Of a DNA stretch of 64,000 nt, positions 33,132-41,351 are shown piece by piece. The position numbers and the translations under genes were made by a program. The notes under the pieces are model-generated. The model was given only the letters and a program-made list of their open reading frames with translations. It was not told where the DNA came from and made no database searches. The DNA lies in assembly GCF_049639735.1 (NCBI RefSeq), contig NZ_JBEVVA010000003.1, positions 186,001-250,000 on the forward strand, in the 5' to 3' direction. The stretch is from Elusimicrobium simillimum (GTDB lineage Bacteria; Elusimicrobiota; Elusimicrobia; Elusimicrobiales; Elusimicrobiaceae). Numbering within the stretch: position 1 is the first letter of the stretch; every line of letters begins with the position of its first letter.

Positions 33132-35732
33132 ATGATTACATCTGTGGTAGAAAAAATCTTTGGCACCAAAAGCCAGAGAGATCTTAAAAAATTAACACCT
33201 GTTGTCGCCAAAATTAACTCACTTGAACCCGAATTTGAAAAGTTATCAGACGAACAATTAAAAAATAAAACATTAGAATTTAAAGAACGCCTTGCCGCCG
33301 GCGCAACGCTTGACGATATTTTGCCCGAGGCCTTTGCCGCTGTTAGAGAGGCCGGCAAACGCGTGCTTAAAATGCGCCACTATGACGTACAGCTTTTGGG
33401 CGGCATGGTGCTGCACCAGGGCAAAATTACAGAAATGCGCACTGGTGAAGGTAAAACCCTTGTGGCCACCTTACCCGCTTACCTAAATGCGCTTACAGGC
33501 GCGGGCGTACATGTAGTTACCGTTAACGACTACCTTGCCAAACGTGACAGCGGCTGGATGGGCCCGGTACATGAATTTTTAGGTTTAACCGTAGGTTATA
33601 TTAACCGCGAGATGGACAATGCCGGCCGCCAGGAAATGTACAAAAAGGATATTACCTACGTTACCAATAACGAACTTGGGTTTGACTACCTGCGCGACAA
33701 CATGGTCGTGCGTAAAGAAGACAGAGTTTTGCGCCCGCTTAACTACTGTATAGTCGACGAAGTTGACTCTATTTTAGTGGACGAAGCAAGAACCCCGCTT
33801 ATTATCTCCGGCCCCGCCGAAATGAGCACAGATAAATACGAAATTGTTAACCGCATTATCCCCAACTTAAAAGTACGTAAAATTACTGAAGACGAAGAAA
33901 TAAAAGCTAAATACTCAGGCGAAAACCTTTCCGCCGGGTACGACGCTGTTATAGACGAAAAAAACCACAACGCCACCCTTACCGAAGACGGTGTGTCCAA
34001 GGCCGAAAAGTTTTTAAACGTGCCCAACCTTTACAACGACGTAGAGTCCGAATGGGTGCACCACATTAACCAGGCTTTGCGCGCGCATCATCTTTATGAA
34101 AAAGACGTAGACTACGTAGTAAAAGACGGCGAGGTTATTATTGTGGACGAGTTTACCGGCCGCCTTATGCCCGGCCGCCGCTGGTCAGACGGTTTGCACC
34201 AGGCGGTTGAAGCTAAAGAGAGAATTAAAATTAAAGAAGAAAACCAAACTTTAGCTACAATCACGTTCCAGAATTTCTTTAAACTTTACAACAAGCTTTC
34301 CGGCATGACCGGTACCGCCATGACGGAAGCGGGCGAGTTTTGGCAAATTTACAAACTTGACGTTGTAGAAATACCGCCCAACAAACCTTCTAAGCGTGTT
34401 GACAACCCGGACTTAGTTTTCCGCACGGAGCGTGAAAAATATAATGCTATTGTGCAGGACATTGAAGAACTTTGGAAAAAGGGCGCTCCGGTACTTGTAG
34501 GTACACGTTCTATAGAAAAATCTGAAAAACTTGGTAATATGCTGCGCTCCAAAGGCATACCGCATAAAGTGCTTAATGCCAAATATCACGAGATGGAAGC
34601 GCAAATTATCAGTCAGGCGGGCGCAAAAGGCGCGGTTACCATAGCCACCAATATGGCTGGCCGCGGTACTGACATTGTGCTTGGCGGCAACCCCACAACC
34701 CCGCAAGACCAGGCTGCTGTGGTAGAGCAGGGCGGTTTGCACGTTTTAGGCACCGAACGCCATGAGAGCAGACGTATTGATAACCAGCTGCGCGGCCGCT
34801 GCGCGCGCCAGGGCGACCCGGGGCTAAGCCGTTTTTATATATCGCTTGATGACGAGCTTATGAGGTTGTTTGCCAATACCTCGCGCATTTCAGCCGTACT
34901 TGAAAGAATGGGCATGAAAGAGGGCGACGTAATTGAGTCCCGCCTTATGAGCAGGCAGATAGAATCCGCCCAGCGCATGGTTGAGGGGCATAACTTTGAT
35001 ATCCGCAAGCACTTGCTGGATTATGACAAAGTAATGAACCAGCAGAGAACGGCTATTTACCATTTGCGTAACTCTATTTTAGACGGCGCCAATGTAAACG
35101 CGCAGGTTATGGAGATGATAAAAGAAGTTATAGAAGAGGCTTTCGGCCGCTATTATAACCAAAAGCAACCCGCTAAGTCTGACTATAACACGCTTAATAT
35201 TTTCCTGCAAAGAGTGTTTACAATAGAGTCCAACTACAACGCTGAAAACCTGCACCCTAATGGCGTGGATAAAGCTATAGAAGAAACTATTGTAAAAGTT
35301 AAAAAAGTTTTTGACGAGCGTTCTAAATATTTTTATGACCAAGCCGTTGACTTTGGCGAAGTTGAAAGAATGCTTTTGCTTCAAATTATAGACCAAGCGT
35401 GGAAACAGCATTTATATGAACTTGACCAAATGCAGAGAAGCGTCAGCCTGCGCGGTTACGCCCAAAAAGACCCTTTAATTGAATACCAAAAAGAGTCTCA
35501 CAACCTTTACCTTGGCATGCTTAACAAAGTGCGCGACATTATGGTGGAATATATTTTCCGCTTACAATTGCCGCCCAAACGCCGTGTGTCTCCTGTAGGT
35601 AAAGAGGCTGTGGCGGGCGATGAAACTGTAGGTTCGCGCGATACCGTTACCCCCGGCAAAATAGGCCGTAATGACCCTTGCCCCTGCGGCAGCGGTAAAA
35701 AATACAAAAAATGCTGCGGTGAAAATCTATAA
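33132..35732 (+). CDS. secA: Preprotein translocase ATPase SecA
   Basis: An 866-residue motor of the Sec pathway. Walker A is GEGKTLVATLP near 102-112. DYLRDNMV, VDEVDSILVDEARTPLIISG (Walker B region) and the helicase motif MAGRGTDIVLGG follow. The C-terminus carries the zinc-binding SEC-C motif CPCGSGKKYKKCCG for SecB or phospholipid contact. Full length. It is transcribed toward lnt, 12 bases away, and prfB. A TATAAT at 33058 lies in the gap to the HD-GYP gene, but no good -35 box is seen. Confidence 0.98.
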   Translation: MITSVVEKIFGTKSQRDLKKLTPVVAKINSLEPEFEKLSDEQLKNKTLEFKERLAAGATLDDILPEAFAAVREAGKRVLKMRHYDVQLLGGMVLHQGKITEMRTGEGKTLVATLPAYLNALTGAGVHVVTVNDYLAKRDSGWMGPVHEFLGLTVGYINREMDNAGRQEMYKKDITYVTNNELGFDYLRDNMVVRKEDRVLRPLNYCIVDEVDSILVDEARTPLIISGPAEMSTDKYEIVNRIIPNLKVRKITEDEEIKAKYSGENLSAGYDAVIDEKNHNATLTEDGVSKAEKFLNVPNLYNDVESEWVHHINQALRAHHLYEKDVDYVVKDGEVIIVDEFTGRLMPGRRWSDGLHQAVEAKERIKIKEENQTLATITFQNFFKLYNKLSGMTGTAMTEAGEFWQIYKLDVVEIPPNKPSKRVDNPDLVFRTEREKYNAIVQDIEELWKKGAPVLVGTRSIEKSEKLGNMLRSKGIPHKVLNAKYHEMEAQIISQAGAKGAVTIATNMAGRGTDIVLGGNPTTPQDQAAVVEQGGLHVLGTERHESRRIDNQLRGRCARQGDPGLSRFYISLDDELMRLFANTSRISAVLERMGMKEGDVIESRLMSRQIESAQRMVEGHNFDIRKHLLDYDKVMNQQRTAIYHLRNSILDGANVNAQVMEMIKEVIEEAFGRYYNQKQPAKSDYNTLNIFLQRVFTIESNYNAENLHPNGVDKAIEETIVKVKKVFDERSKYFYDQAVDFGEVERMLLLQIIDQAWKQHLYELDQMQRSVSLRGYAQKDPLIEYQKESHNLYLGMLNKVRDIMVEYIFRLQLPPKRRVSPVGKEAVAGDETVGSRDTVTPGKIGRNDPCPCGSGKKYKKCCGENL

Positions 35733-35744
35733 GAGAGTTTTGAC

Positions 35745-37412
35745 ATGGCAGAGAAAAAAAGGAAAACAGGCCAATATGTAGTACGCCAGCGTGATACGCA
35801 GGTGTACAGCTATATCTCTAATAAAAGAGATATACATAAGCATAAAGAAAACTCGTCTTTTTTTGCCGATAAACTTGCTATTATGGGCAGGCTGCTACTG
35901 TTTATTTTCGCGGCGGCGCTTAGCGCGTATCTTGTATTTCTCAGCTTTCCTAAACAAAGCCATTCTATAGTTGCGTGGGTATCCTTGGTGCCTCTTTTTG
36001 TGGGTATCAGGAAAACACGCGGCCTTTTTGGCAGCGTGTTTTTCAGCTGGTTAACAGGCGCTTTTACCTGCGTAGGATTATTTTACTGGATATATTATAC
36101 TGCTATGGCCGCGGGCGTTACCAATGTTATGTCTATAGGGGCGTGCGTGGTGTTGTCGGTCTCAGTTTCGGCGCAGTTCGCGCTGTTTGGCGGGCTTTGT
36201 TTTTACGCGCGTAAGTACAATTATTTTTACCCGCTGCTTGTGGCTACAGGCTGGGTATCTTTAGAGCTTTTGCACCAGGTAGTGGCGCAGGGGTTTATAG
36301 GGTTTCCTTGGTTCATGCTTGGGTACTCGCAGTGGAATAATACCGTTATGCTGCAGGTGGCAAGCATAGGCGGCGTATACGCGGTAAGTTTCGCCATAGC
36401 TTTTGTAAACGGCTCTATAGCTACGGCGTTTACCATGAAAAGCTTTGGCGAGAGAGCCTTGGCAATATTTTTTGGCGCGATAGTATTTTCTTTAGTATTT
36501 ACATACGGCAAAGACCGTTTGGCTAAGGCCGACGCGCAGCTTGGCGCGCCTACAAAAGTTTTAAAAGTTTCTATTTTACAGCCGAATATCGACCAGTATA
36601 AAAAATGGAACTCCGCCTTTGTAAACGAAATAGAAAATAAACTTAAAGAGCAGTTAGCACAGATCACACCTACCAACCCTGACATTATTGTCTGGCCTGA
36701 AACAGCTTTGCCCGGCCCCGCGCAGGAAGCAAGGTACTATAACTGGCTGGAAGATATAAGCAAAAAATCTAACGCTTACCAAATAATAGGCTCTACCTAC
36801 ACGGTAGACGACGTTAGCTTTGTAAGTGCCTATATGTTTGACCGCGCGGGCGGTTTGCAGGGTATTTATAATAAAGAACAATTGGTACCCTTTGGCGAAT
36901 ATATACCTTTTGAAGATTACCTTAGCACTTTAGATATTGAGGTGCTTGGCGCGCTTGGTTCCTTTACCCCAGGCGACCGCAACCAGCCTTTACAAAAACT
37001 TGACGATACGGAAATAGGCATAAATATTTGTTATGAATCTGTTTTCCCGGCCATTTGGCGTAAGACTGAGCTTAAAGGCGCAAAAATATTTTTTAACATA
37101 ACTAACGACGGCTGGTATCTTGATACCTCCGCCCCGTACCAACATTTTGCAATCAACGTAATGCGTGCGGCGGAGCTTGGCGTGCCTGTGGTAAGAAGCG
37201 CCAATACAGGTATTTCCGGCTGGATAGACGGCTTTGGAAGAATAAGAGAGTCCAGCACGCTTAATACCGATACTGTTATGAACTTTTCTGTGCCACTGCA
37301 TGAAAAGCAGGACGCTACTTTCTACGCTAAATGGGGCAACCTGTTTGTGTACATTTGCATATTTATATTCCTTAACATAGCTTTTACCGCTTTTATAGTG
37401 TCAGATGAGTAA
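35745..37412 (+). CDS. lnt: Apolipoprotein N-acyltransferase
   Basis: A 555-residue inner-membrane protein that adds the third acyl chain to lipoproteins. About six to eight membrane segments fill residues ~48-260, then the periplasmic nitrilase domain. The catalytic triad is Glu319 in WPETALPG, Lys377 in YNKEQLVPFGEY and Cys429 in NICYESVFP. A membrane segment ends the protein. The N-terminus has a ~47-residue basic, hydrophilic extension before the first helix, longer than usual. The ATG at 35883 would remove it, but the upstream ATG is closer to secA and kept here. Confidence 0.93.
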   Translation: MAEKKRKTGQYVVRQRDTQVYSYISNKRDIHKHKENSSFFADKLAIMGRLLLFIFAAALSAYLVFLSFPKQSHSIVAWVSLVPLFVGIRKTRGLFGSVFFSWLTGAFTCVGLFYWIYYTAMAAGVTNVMSIGACVVLSVSVSAQFALFGGLCFYARKYNYFYPLLVATGWVSLELLHQVVAQGFIGFPWFMLGYSQWNNTVMLQVASIGGVYAVSFAIAFVNGSIATAFTMKSFGERALAIFFGAIVFSLVFTYGKDRLAKADAQLGAPTKVLKVSILQPNIDQYKKWNSAFVNEIENKLKEQLAQITPTNPDIIVWPETALPGPAQEARYYNWLEDISKKSNAYQIIGSTYTVDDVSFVSAYMFDRAGGLQGIYNKEQLVPFGEYIPFEDYLSTLDIEVLGALGSFTPGDRNQPLQKLDDTEIGINICYESVFPAIWRKTELKGAKIFFNITNDGWYLDTSAPYQHFAINVMRAAELGVPVVRSANTGISGWIDGFGRIRESSTLNTDTVMNFSVPLHEKQDATFYAKWGNLFVYICIFIFLNIAFTAFIVSDE

Positions 37413-38520
37413 TATCGAATTTAAAGACATCAAAAATAAAATAGATGAACTGCTTGAGCGCACCGCTAAAGCAGGTTCTTTGTTACGTATAGATGAAAAG
37501 CGTGAACGCTTAGCCGTGCTGGAAAAGATGTCCGCCTCAGAAGGCTTTTGGGACGATAACGAAAAGGCCCGTGAAGTAACCAAAGAGGCCGACGCCGTTA
37601 AAACGGATATTGAAACTTACGCCAAATTAAAAACTGATTTAGAAGACGCGCAGGCGTTTTATGACATGGCCCGCGAAGCGGGCAGCGAAGCGGAACTGCC
37701 CGAAATTGCCGCCAGCCTGCAAAGTGTTGAAGATACTCTTAAAAATATTGAATTTAAAATAAAACTTTCCGAGCCCGCCGACAAACTTAACGCTATTATA
37801 AATATTCACGCCGGCGCCGGCGGTACGGAGTCTTGCGATTGGGCGCAAATGCTGCTTAGAATGTACACCCGCTGGGCCGAGGCGCACGGGTTAAAACTTA
37901 CCATTACAGATATTTTGCCGGGTGAAGAAGCCGGCGTAAAAAGCGTTTCCGCCGTAGTAGAGGGGCCTTACGCGTACGGGTACCTTAAGAGCGAGAACGG
38001 CGTACACCGCTTGGTGCGCGTTTCTCCGTTTGACTCTAACTCACGCAGACATACATCATTTGCCTCATGCGACGTGTTGCCTGATATTGAAGACGAAATT
38101 AAAATAGAAATTTTAGATAAAGATTTAAAGGTAGACACATTTCGCAGCGGCGGCGCGGGCGGGCAAAACGTAAATAAAGTTGAAACCGCCGTAAGAATAC
38201 AGCATATACCAACAGGCGTTGTGGTGGCTTGCCAGGTGGAGCGCAGCCAGCTTAAAAACAGGCAAATGGCTATGAAAATGTTAAAGGCCAAACTCTACCA
38301 GATAGAGGCCGATAAAAAACGATCCGAGCAGGAAAAGCATTACGGCCAAAAGGGCGACATTGCCTGGGGTCACCAAATACGCTCATACGTTTTTATGCCT
38401 TACCAATTAATTAAAGATTTAAGAACAGGTTACGAAAGTTCGCAGGTACAGGCTGTTATGGACGGCGACCTGGACGCTTTTATGCAGTCTTACCTAGACT
38501 ACCTTGCCGCTCAAAAATAA
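37405..38520 (+). CDS. prfB: Peptide chain release factor 2
   Basis: A 371-residue RF2 that recognises UGA and UAA. The stop-codon tripeptide SPF is at 207-209, and the GGQ hydrolysis motif at ~252-254 in GGAGGQNVNKVETAV. In many bacteria prfB needs a +1 frameshift at an in-frame UGA near codon 25. Here the frame is continuous through the matching region (AKAGSLLRIDEKRERL), so no programmed frameshift is needed. The start overlaps the lnt stop by 8 bases. Confidence 0.96.
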   Translation: MSNIEFKDIKNKIDELLERTAKAGSLLRIDEKRERLAVLEKMSASEGFWDDNEKAREVTKEADAVKTDIETYAKLKTDLEDAQAFYDMAREAGSEAELPEIAASLQSVEDTLKNIEFKIKLSEPADKLNAIINIHAGAGGTESCDWAQMLLRMYTRWAEAHGLKLTITDILPGEEAGVKSVSAVVEGPYAYGYLKSENGVHRLVRVSPFDSNSRRHTSFASCDVLPDIEDEIKIEILDKDLKVDTFRSGGAGGQNVNKVETAVRIQHIPTGVVVACQVERSQLKNRQMAMKMLKAKLYQIEADKKRSEQEKHYGQKGDIAWGHQIRSYVFMPYQLIKDLRTGYESSQVQAVMDGDLDAFMQSYLDYLAAQK

Positions 38521-38568
38521 AGAATTTCTTTTAGAGTATTTTTAGCTGGATATGTTTTTATATAAACT

Positions 38569-38614
38569 AAGTCATCCTGAATTTTTGCGCCAACGCAAAA
38601 GGGTAAGGATTTAC
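38569..38614 (+). repeat. Family E hairpin, copy E6
   Basis: AAGTCATCCTGAA, stem TTTTGCG/CGCAAAA with a CCAA loop, then GGTAAGGATTTACC. Outer ATCC pairs with GGAT, where other copies have ATGT/ACAT. The linker TAATAAAAACAACT joins it to E3. Confidence 0.65.
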
Positions 38615-38644
38615 CTAATAAAAACAACTGTATTTTAAAAAGAA

Positions 38645-38690
38645 GTAGATGTTCACTTTGGCGCGTTGACGCGTCTGCTCAACATGACTT
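38645..38690 (-). repeat. Family E hairpin, copy E3
   Basis: On the minus strand AAGTCATGTTGAGCAG, stem ACGCG/CGCG(C) with a TCAA loop, AAAGTGAACATCTAC. It faces E6, so the two form a head-to-head pair. Confidence 0.7.
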
Positions 38691-38720
38691 AATGTTTTTA
38701 AAAATAACGCGCCGTTATTT

Positions 38721-38852
38721 CTCCCTTTTGTAAAGGGAGTACCCCGTAGGGGGGAGGGATTTAATGATGGTATTCAACGGCATTTATGGTAAGCTGCTAC
38801 GCAGCGTGATAAATCCCTCGGCCTTGCAGGCCACTCCCTTTACGAAAGGGAG
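38721..38852. repeat. Family F element with 43-bp inverted ends
   Basis: The two arms, 38721-38763 and 38810-38852, share CTCCCTTT..AAAGGGAG outer hairpins and GAGGGATTTA inner ends in inverted order. At the same place in each arm sits a different small palindrome (CCCC/GGGG on the left, GGCC/GGCC on the right). The centre contains CAACGGCATTTAT, similar to the A/B tail. It has a MITE-like layout without an open frame. With E6 and E3 it explains the 347-base gap before hemW. Confidence 0.75.
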
Positions 38853-38867
38853 AAAAGTAAGGAGTTT

Positions 38868-39962
38868 ATGACTGGCATTTATATTCACATTCCTTTTTGC
38901 AAACAAAAATGTAATTATTGCGCGTTTGCCTCATACCCAGGTCGCAACGAGATACATTTGGATTATGTACGTGCGCTTGGGCGCGAGATGGAACTTAATA
39001 AAAATTTTCAGGCGCCTACCTTATATATAGGCGGCGGTACGCCAAGCGTACTAAACCGTTTGCATTTGGAAATACTTTTTGATGATATAGAAAAAAACTT
39101 TGGCCCTATCAAAAATTTTAAGGAATCCACCTTCGAGGCCAACCCCGAAAGCTTGGACAGCGCTAAAATAGAATTACTTAAAAAATACGGTTTTAACCGT
39201 GTTAGCCTGGGCTTGCAAAGCACGCATGATAAGCACCTGAGTACGCTTGGCCGCGTGCATAATAAAGAAATGTTTTTAGCTGTTTATAACGCCTTACGCG
39301 CGGCGGGATTTAATAATATTAATATTGATATAATTTGCGGTGTACAAAACCAAACCATGCAGGATTTTGAAGAAGATATAAAAACTGTTTTGTCGCTTAA
39401 CCCAGAGCATTTTTCTTTATATGGTTTACAGATAGAAGAGGGCACAAAACTTTTTGAGCAGGGTTTTAACCCAGACCAAATTTTAATGCGCCAAATGCTG
39501 GAATACGCCCACCATACTTTAGCGGCGGCGGGTTATAACCATTACGAGATTTCAAACTTCGCTAAACCCGGCTATGAAAGCAAACATAATACATCTTACT
39601 GGCAAGGCAGTGAGTATCTTGGCATAGGCAGCGCGGCGGCGGGCTACACAGGCGGCGTAAGATATTCTAATATAGAAGACCCCATGGAATATATTTATAA
39701 AATAAATAATGGCCGCCCAGTACGTGAGTTTGAAGAAAGTTTGCAGGGTAAAGAAAAACTAGGCGAACAAATTTTAATAGCGCTGCGCCAGCTTGGCGGT
39801 ATAGATTACACGCAGGAAATGCAAAAATATTTTGGCAAAGAAATTGAAGAACTTATAGGCAAAAATCTTTTAGAGAGTGATAAAGAAAAAATAAAATTAA
39901 GTTTTGACGGCATGTTTTTATCTAACGAAGTTTTTGCTTATTTTGTAGCGCCCTTTGAGTGA
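38868..39962 (+). CDS. hemW: HemW-like radical SAM protein
   Basis: A 364-residue radical SAM protein of the coproporphyrinogen III oxidase-like family. The cluster cysteines are C11, C15 and C18 in CKQKCNYCAF. HemN proper has a further Cys in CxxxCxxC-x-C (C-N-A-C-x-Y-C-x-C), which is absent here (Phe follows Ala), as in HemW, a heme chaperone. Conserved LYIGGGTPSVL, GVQNQTMQDFEEDI and YEISNFAKPG follow. TAAGGAG precedes the ATG. The stop overlaps the start region of the CofE-like gene. Confidence 0.9.
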   Translation: MTGIYIHIPFCKQKCNYCAFASYPGRNEIHLDYVRALGREMELNKNFQAPTLYIGGGTPSVLNRLHLEILFDDIEKNFGPIKNFKESTFEANPESLDSAKIELLKKYGFNRVSLGLQSTHDKHLSTLGRVHNKEMFLAVYNALRAAGFNNINIDIICGVQNQTMQDFEEDIKTVLSLNPEHFSLYGLQIEEGTKLFEQGFNPDQILMRQMLEYAHHTLAAAGYNHYEISNFAKPGYESKHNTSYWQGSEYLGIGSAAAGYTGGVRYSNIEDPMEYIYKINNGRPVREFEESLQGKEKLGEQILIALRQLGGIDYTQEMQKYFGKEIEELIGKNLLESDKEKIKLSFDGMFLSNEVFAYFVAPFE

Positions 39963-39967
39963 TAATT

Positions 39968-40672
39968 ATGAAACTTACACCAATTAAAACAAGAATATTT
40001 GAAGAAAAAGAAAATCTGACAAATTTTATTTTTAACCACATTCCTAAAATAAGTGAGGGCGCTATTATTGTGCTGTCATCCAAAATAGCCGCGCTTAGCG
40101 GGGGCCGCACACTGCCCCAGCTTAGTAAAAAAGATTATGAGGCGCTTATAAAAAAGGAAAGTTCCTACGCGCTTAAAACATACCTTTGTTACTTTACAAT
40201 TAAAGACGGCATGGTTATGACCAATGCAGGTATAGACCAGTCCAATTCCAAGGGCGGTAAAACAATTTTGCTGCCTAAAGATTCTTACAAACTTGCCCGC
40301 GTTTTACGCACCGCGCTGATAAAAAAATATAAAGTAAAAAAACTTGGTATTATTATTACCGACAGCATGATACTGCCGCTGCGTGCCGGCGTAATAGGCG
40401 CGGCTGTAGCGTATTCGGGCTTTAGCGGCGTAAAAAATTATGTAGGCCAAAAAGATATTTACGGGCGCAAGCTTACTATGACAATGGTAGATATAGCCGA
40501 CTCTCTTGCGGCGGCGGCGTCCATTTTAATGGGTGAAGCGGCCGAGCAAACCCCGCTTTGCGTTATAGACGGCGCCCCGGTAAATTTTACCGCTAAAGAT
40601 AAACCTAATGAAATAAAGTACCCGTTAAAAGCGGACCTTTACTACCCATTTCTTAAAAAATGTATAAAATAA
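39968..40672 (+). CDS. CofE-like (F420-0:gamma-glutamyl ligase family) protein
   Basis: A 234-residue protein of the family PF01996. Visible features are EGAIIVLSSKIAALSGGR near the N-terminus, NAGIDQSNSKGG, ITDSMILPLRAGVIGAAVAYSGF, and GRKLTMTMVDIADSLAAAA. CofE adds glutamates to coenzyme F420. F420 is not known in Elusimicrobiota-type anaerobes and no other F420 gene is here, so the true acceptor may differ. A GTG at 39959 is an alternative start overlapping the hemW stop; ATG 39968 is used. Confidence 0.8.
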   Translation: MKLTPIKTRIFEEKENLTNFIFNHIPKISEGAIIVLSSKIAALSGGRTLPQLSKKDYEALIKKESSYALKTYLCYFTIKDGMVMTNAGIDQSNSKGGKTILLPKDSYKLARVLRTALIKKYKVKKLGIIITDSMILPLRAGVIGAAVAYSGFSGVKNYVGQKDIYGRKLTMTMVDIADSLAAAASILMGEAAEQTPLCVIDGAPVNFTAKDKPNEIKYPLKADLYYPFLKKCIK

Positions 40673-40698
40673 AACCCCCGCGTTTTACGCGGGGTTTT
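40671..40698 (+). terminator. Terminator after hemW-cofE-like genes
   Basis: AAAACCCCCGCG/CGCGGGGTTTT, directly after the stop. The symmetric ends may also serve the convergent pseudopilin gene. Confidence 0.88.
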
Positions 40699-40711
40699 AA
40701 AACTTATATTG

Positions 40712-41251
40712 TTACGGTCTTGTAAGACCGTTATTGTTGTTGCCCGGGTTTGGGTAAGACTGCGTGTAGCCGCCGTCTTCGCAGGCGGATTTTGCTTTAG
40801 TGTCTCCGGTAGCGTAAGTGCATATAACTGGTGATAAATCCCCTTTGTTTACATGCATTTCCATGCTGTAATAAGGGGCTTCTCTTTTTGTGGCGTTAAT
40901 AAAAGTGTGCTTAACGCTGCTTAAGGATTGTTCATTTAATGTATACACAAAGTCAGATGTTGTGTATGTGTGGGTGGTTTTATCATAGTCTCCGCCCATT
41001 TTTATATCAATCATATCCCAGTTGTTCTCCCCCACAATGCCGTGTTTTATTTTTTCGGCCCTTTGTATGCTTTCCGCCGCGGCTTTGAGCGCTACCTGCG
41101 CCTCTGACATTCTGCTTCTTTCAACTATTCTTATATACTGCGGTACGGCGATAATGCCAAGTATGGCTATAATCATTACCACTACCAGCACTTCAATTAA
41201 TGTAAAACCTTCCGCCTTTGCTAAGCTATGGCGTGATTTATAATTTTTCAT
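40712..41251 (-). CDS. Type IV pilin-like / pseudopilin protein
   Basis: A 179-residue prepilin. The start at 41251 follows a GGGAG site; a longer reading to 41326 has no support. The leader ends AKAEG, then FTLIEVLVVVMIIAILGIIA, so cleavage by prepilin peptidase is expected between Gly15 and Phe16, with the conserved Glu20 at mature position 5. The globular part has a GspG/PilE-like layout with two possible disulfide Cys near the C-terminus (VICTYA..SACEDGG). No other secretion or pilus gene is near, so it is an orphan pilin locus. It is divergent from lysS. Confidence 0.88.
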   Translation of the reverse strand: MKNYKSRHSLAKAEGFTLIEVLVVVMIIAILGIIAVPQYIRIVERSRMSEAQVALKAAAESIQRAEKIKHGIVGENNWDMIDIKMGGDYDKTTHTYTTSDFVYTLNEQSLSSVKHTFINATKREAPYYSMEMHVNKGDLSPVICTYATGDTKAKSACEDGGYTQSYPNPGNNNNGLTRP

Positions 41252-41351
41252 AGTATTCTCCCTTTCATTTATTCTATCCATTAAACAAACCGCTGTCAAT
41301 TTGATAAAATTATAAGTACAGCGCAAAATAGCGCATTACCAAGAGGAAACT

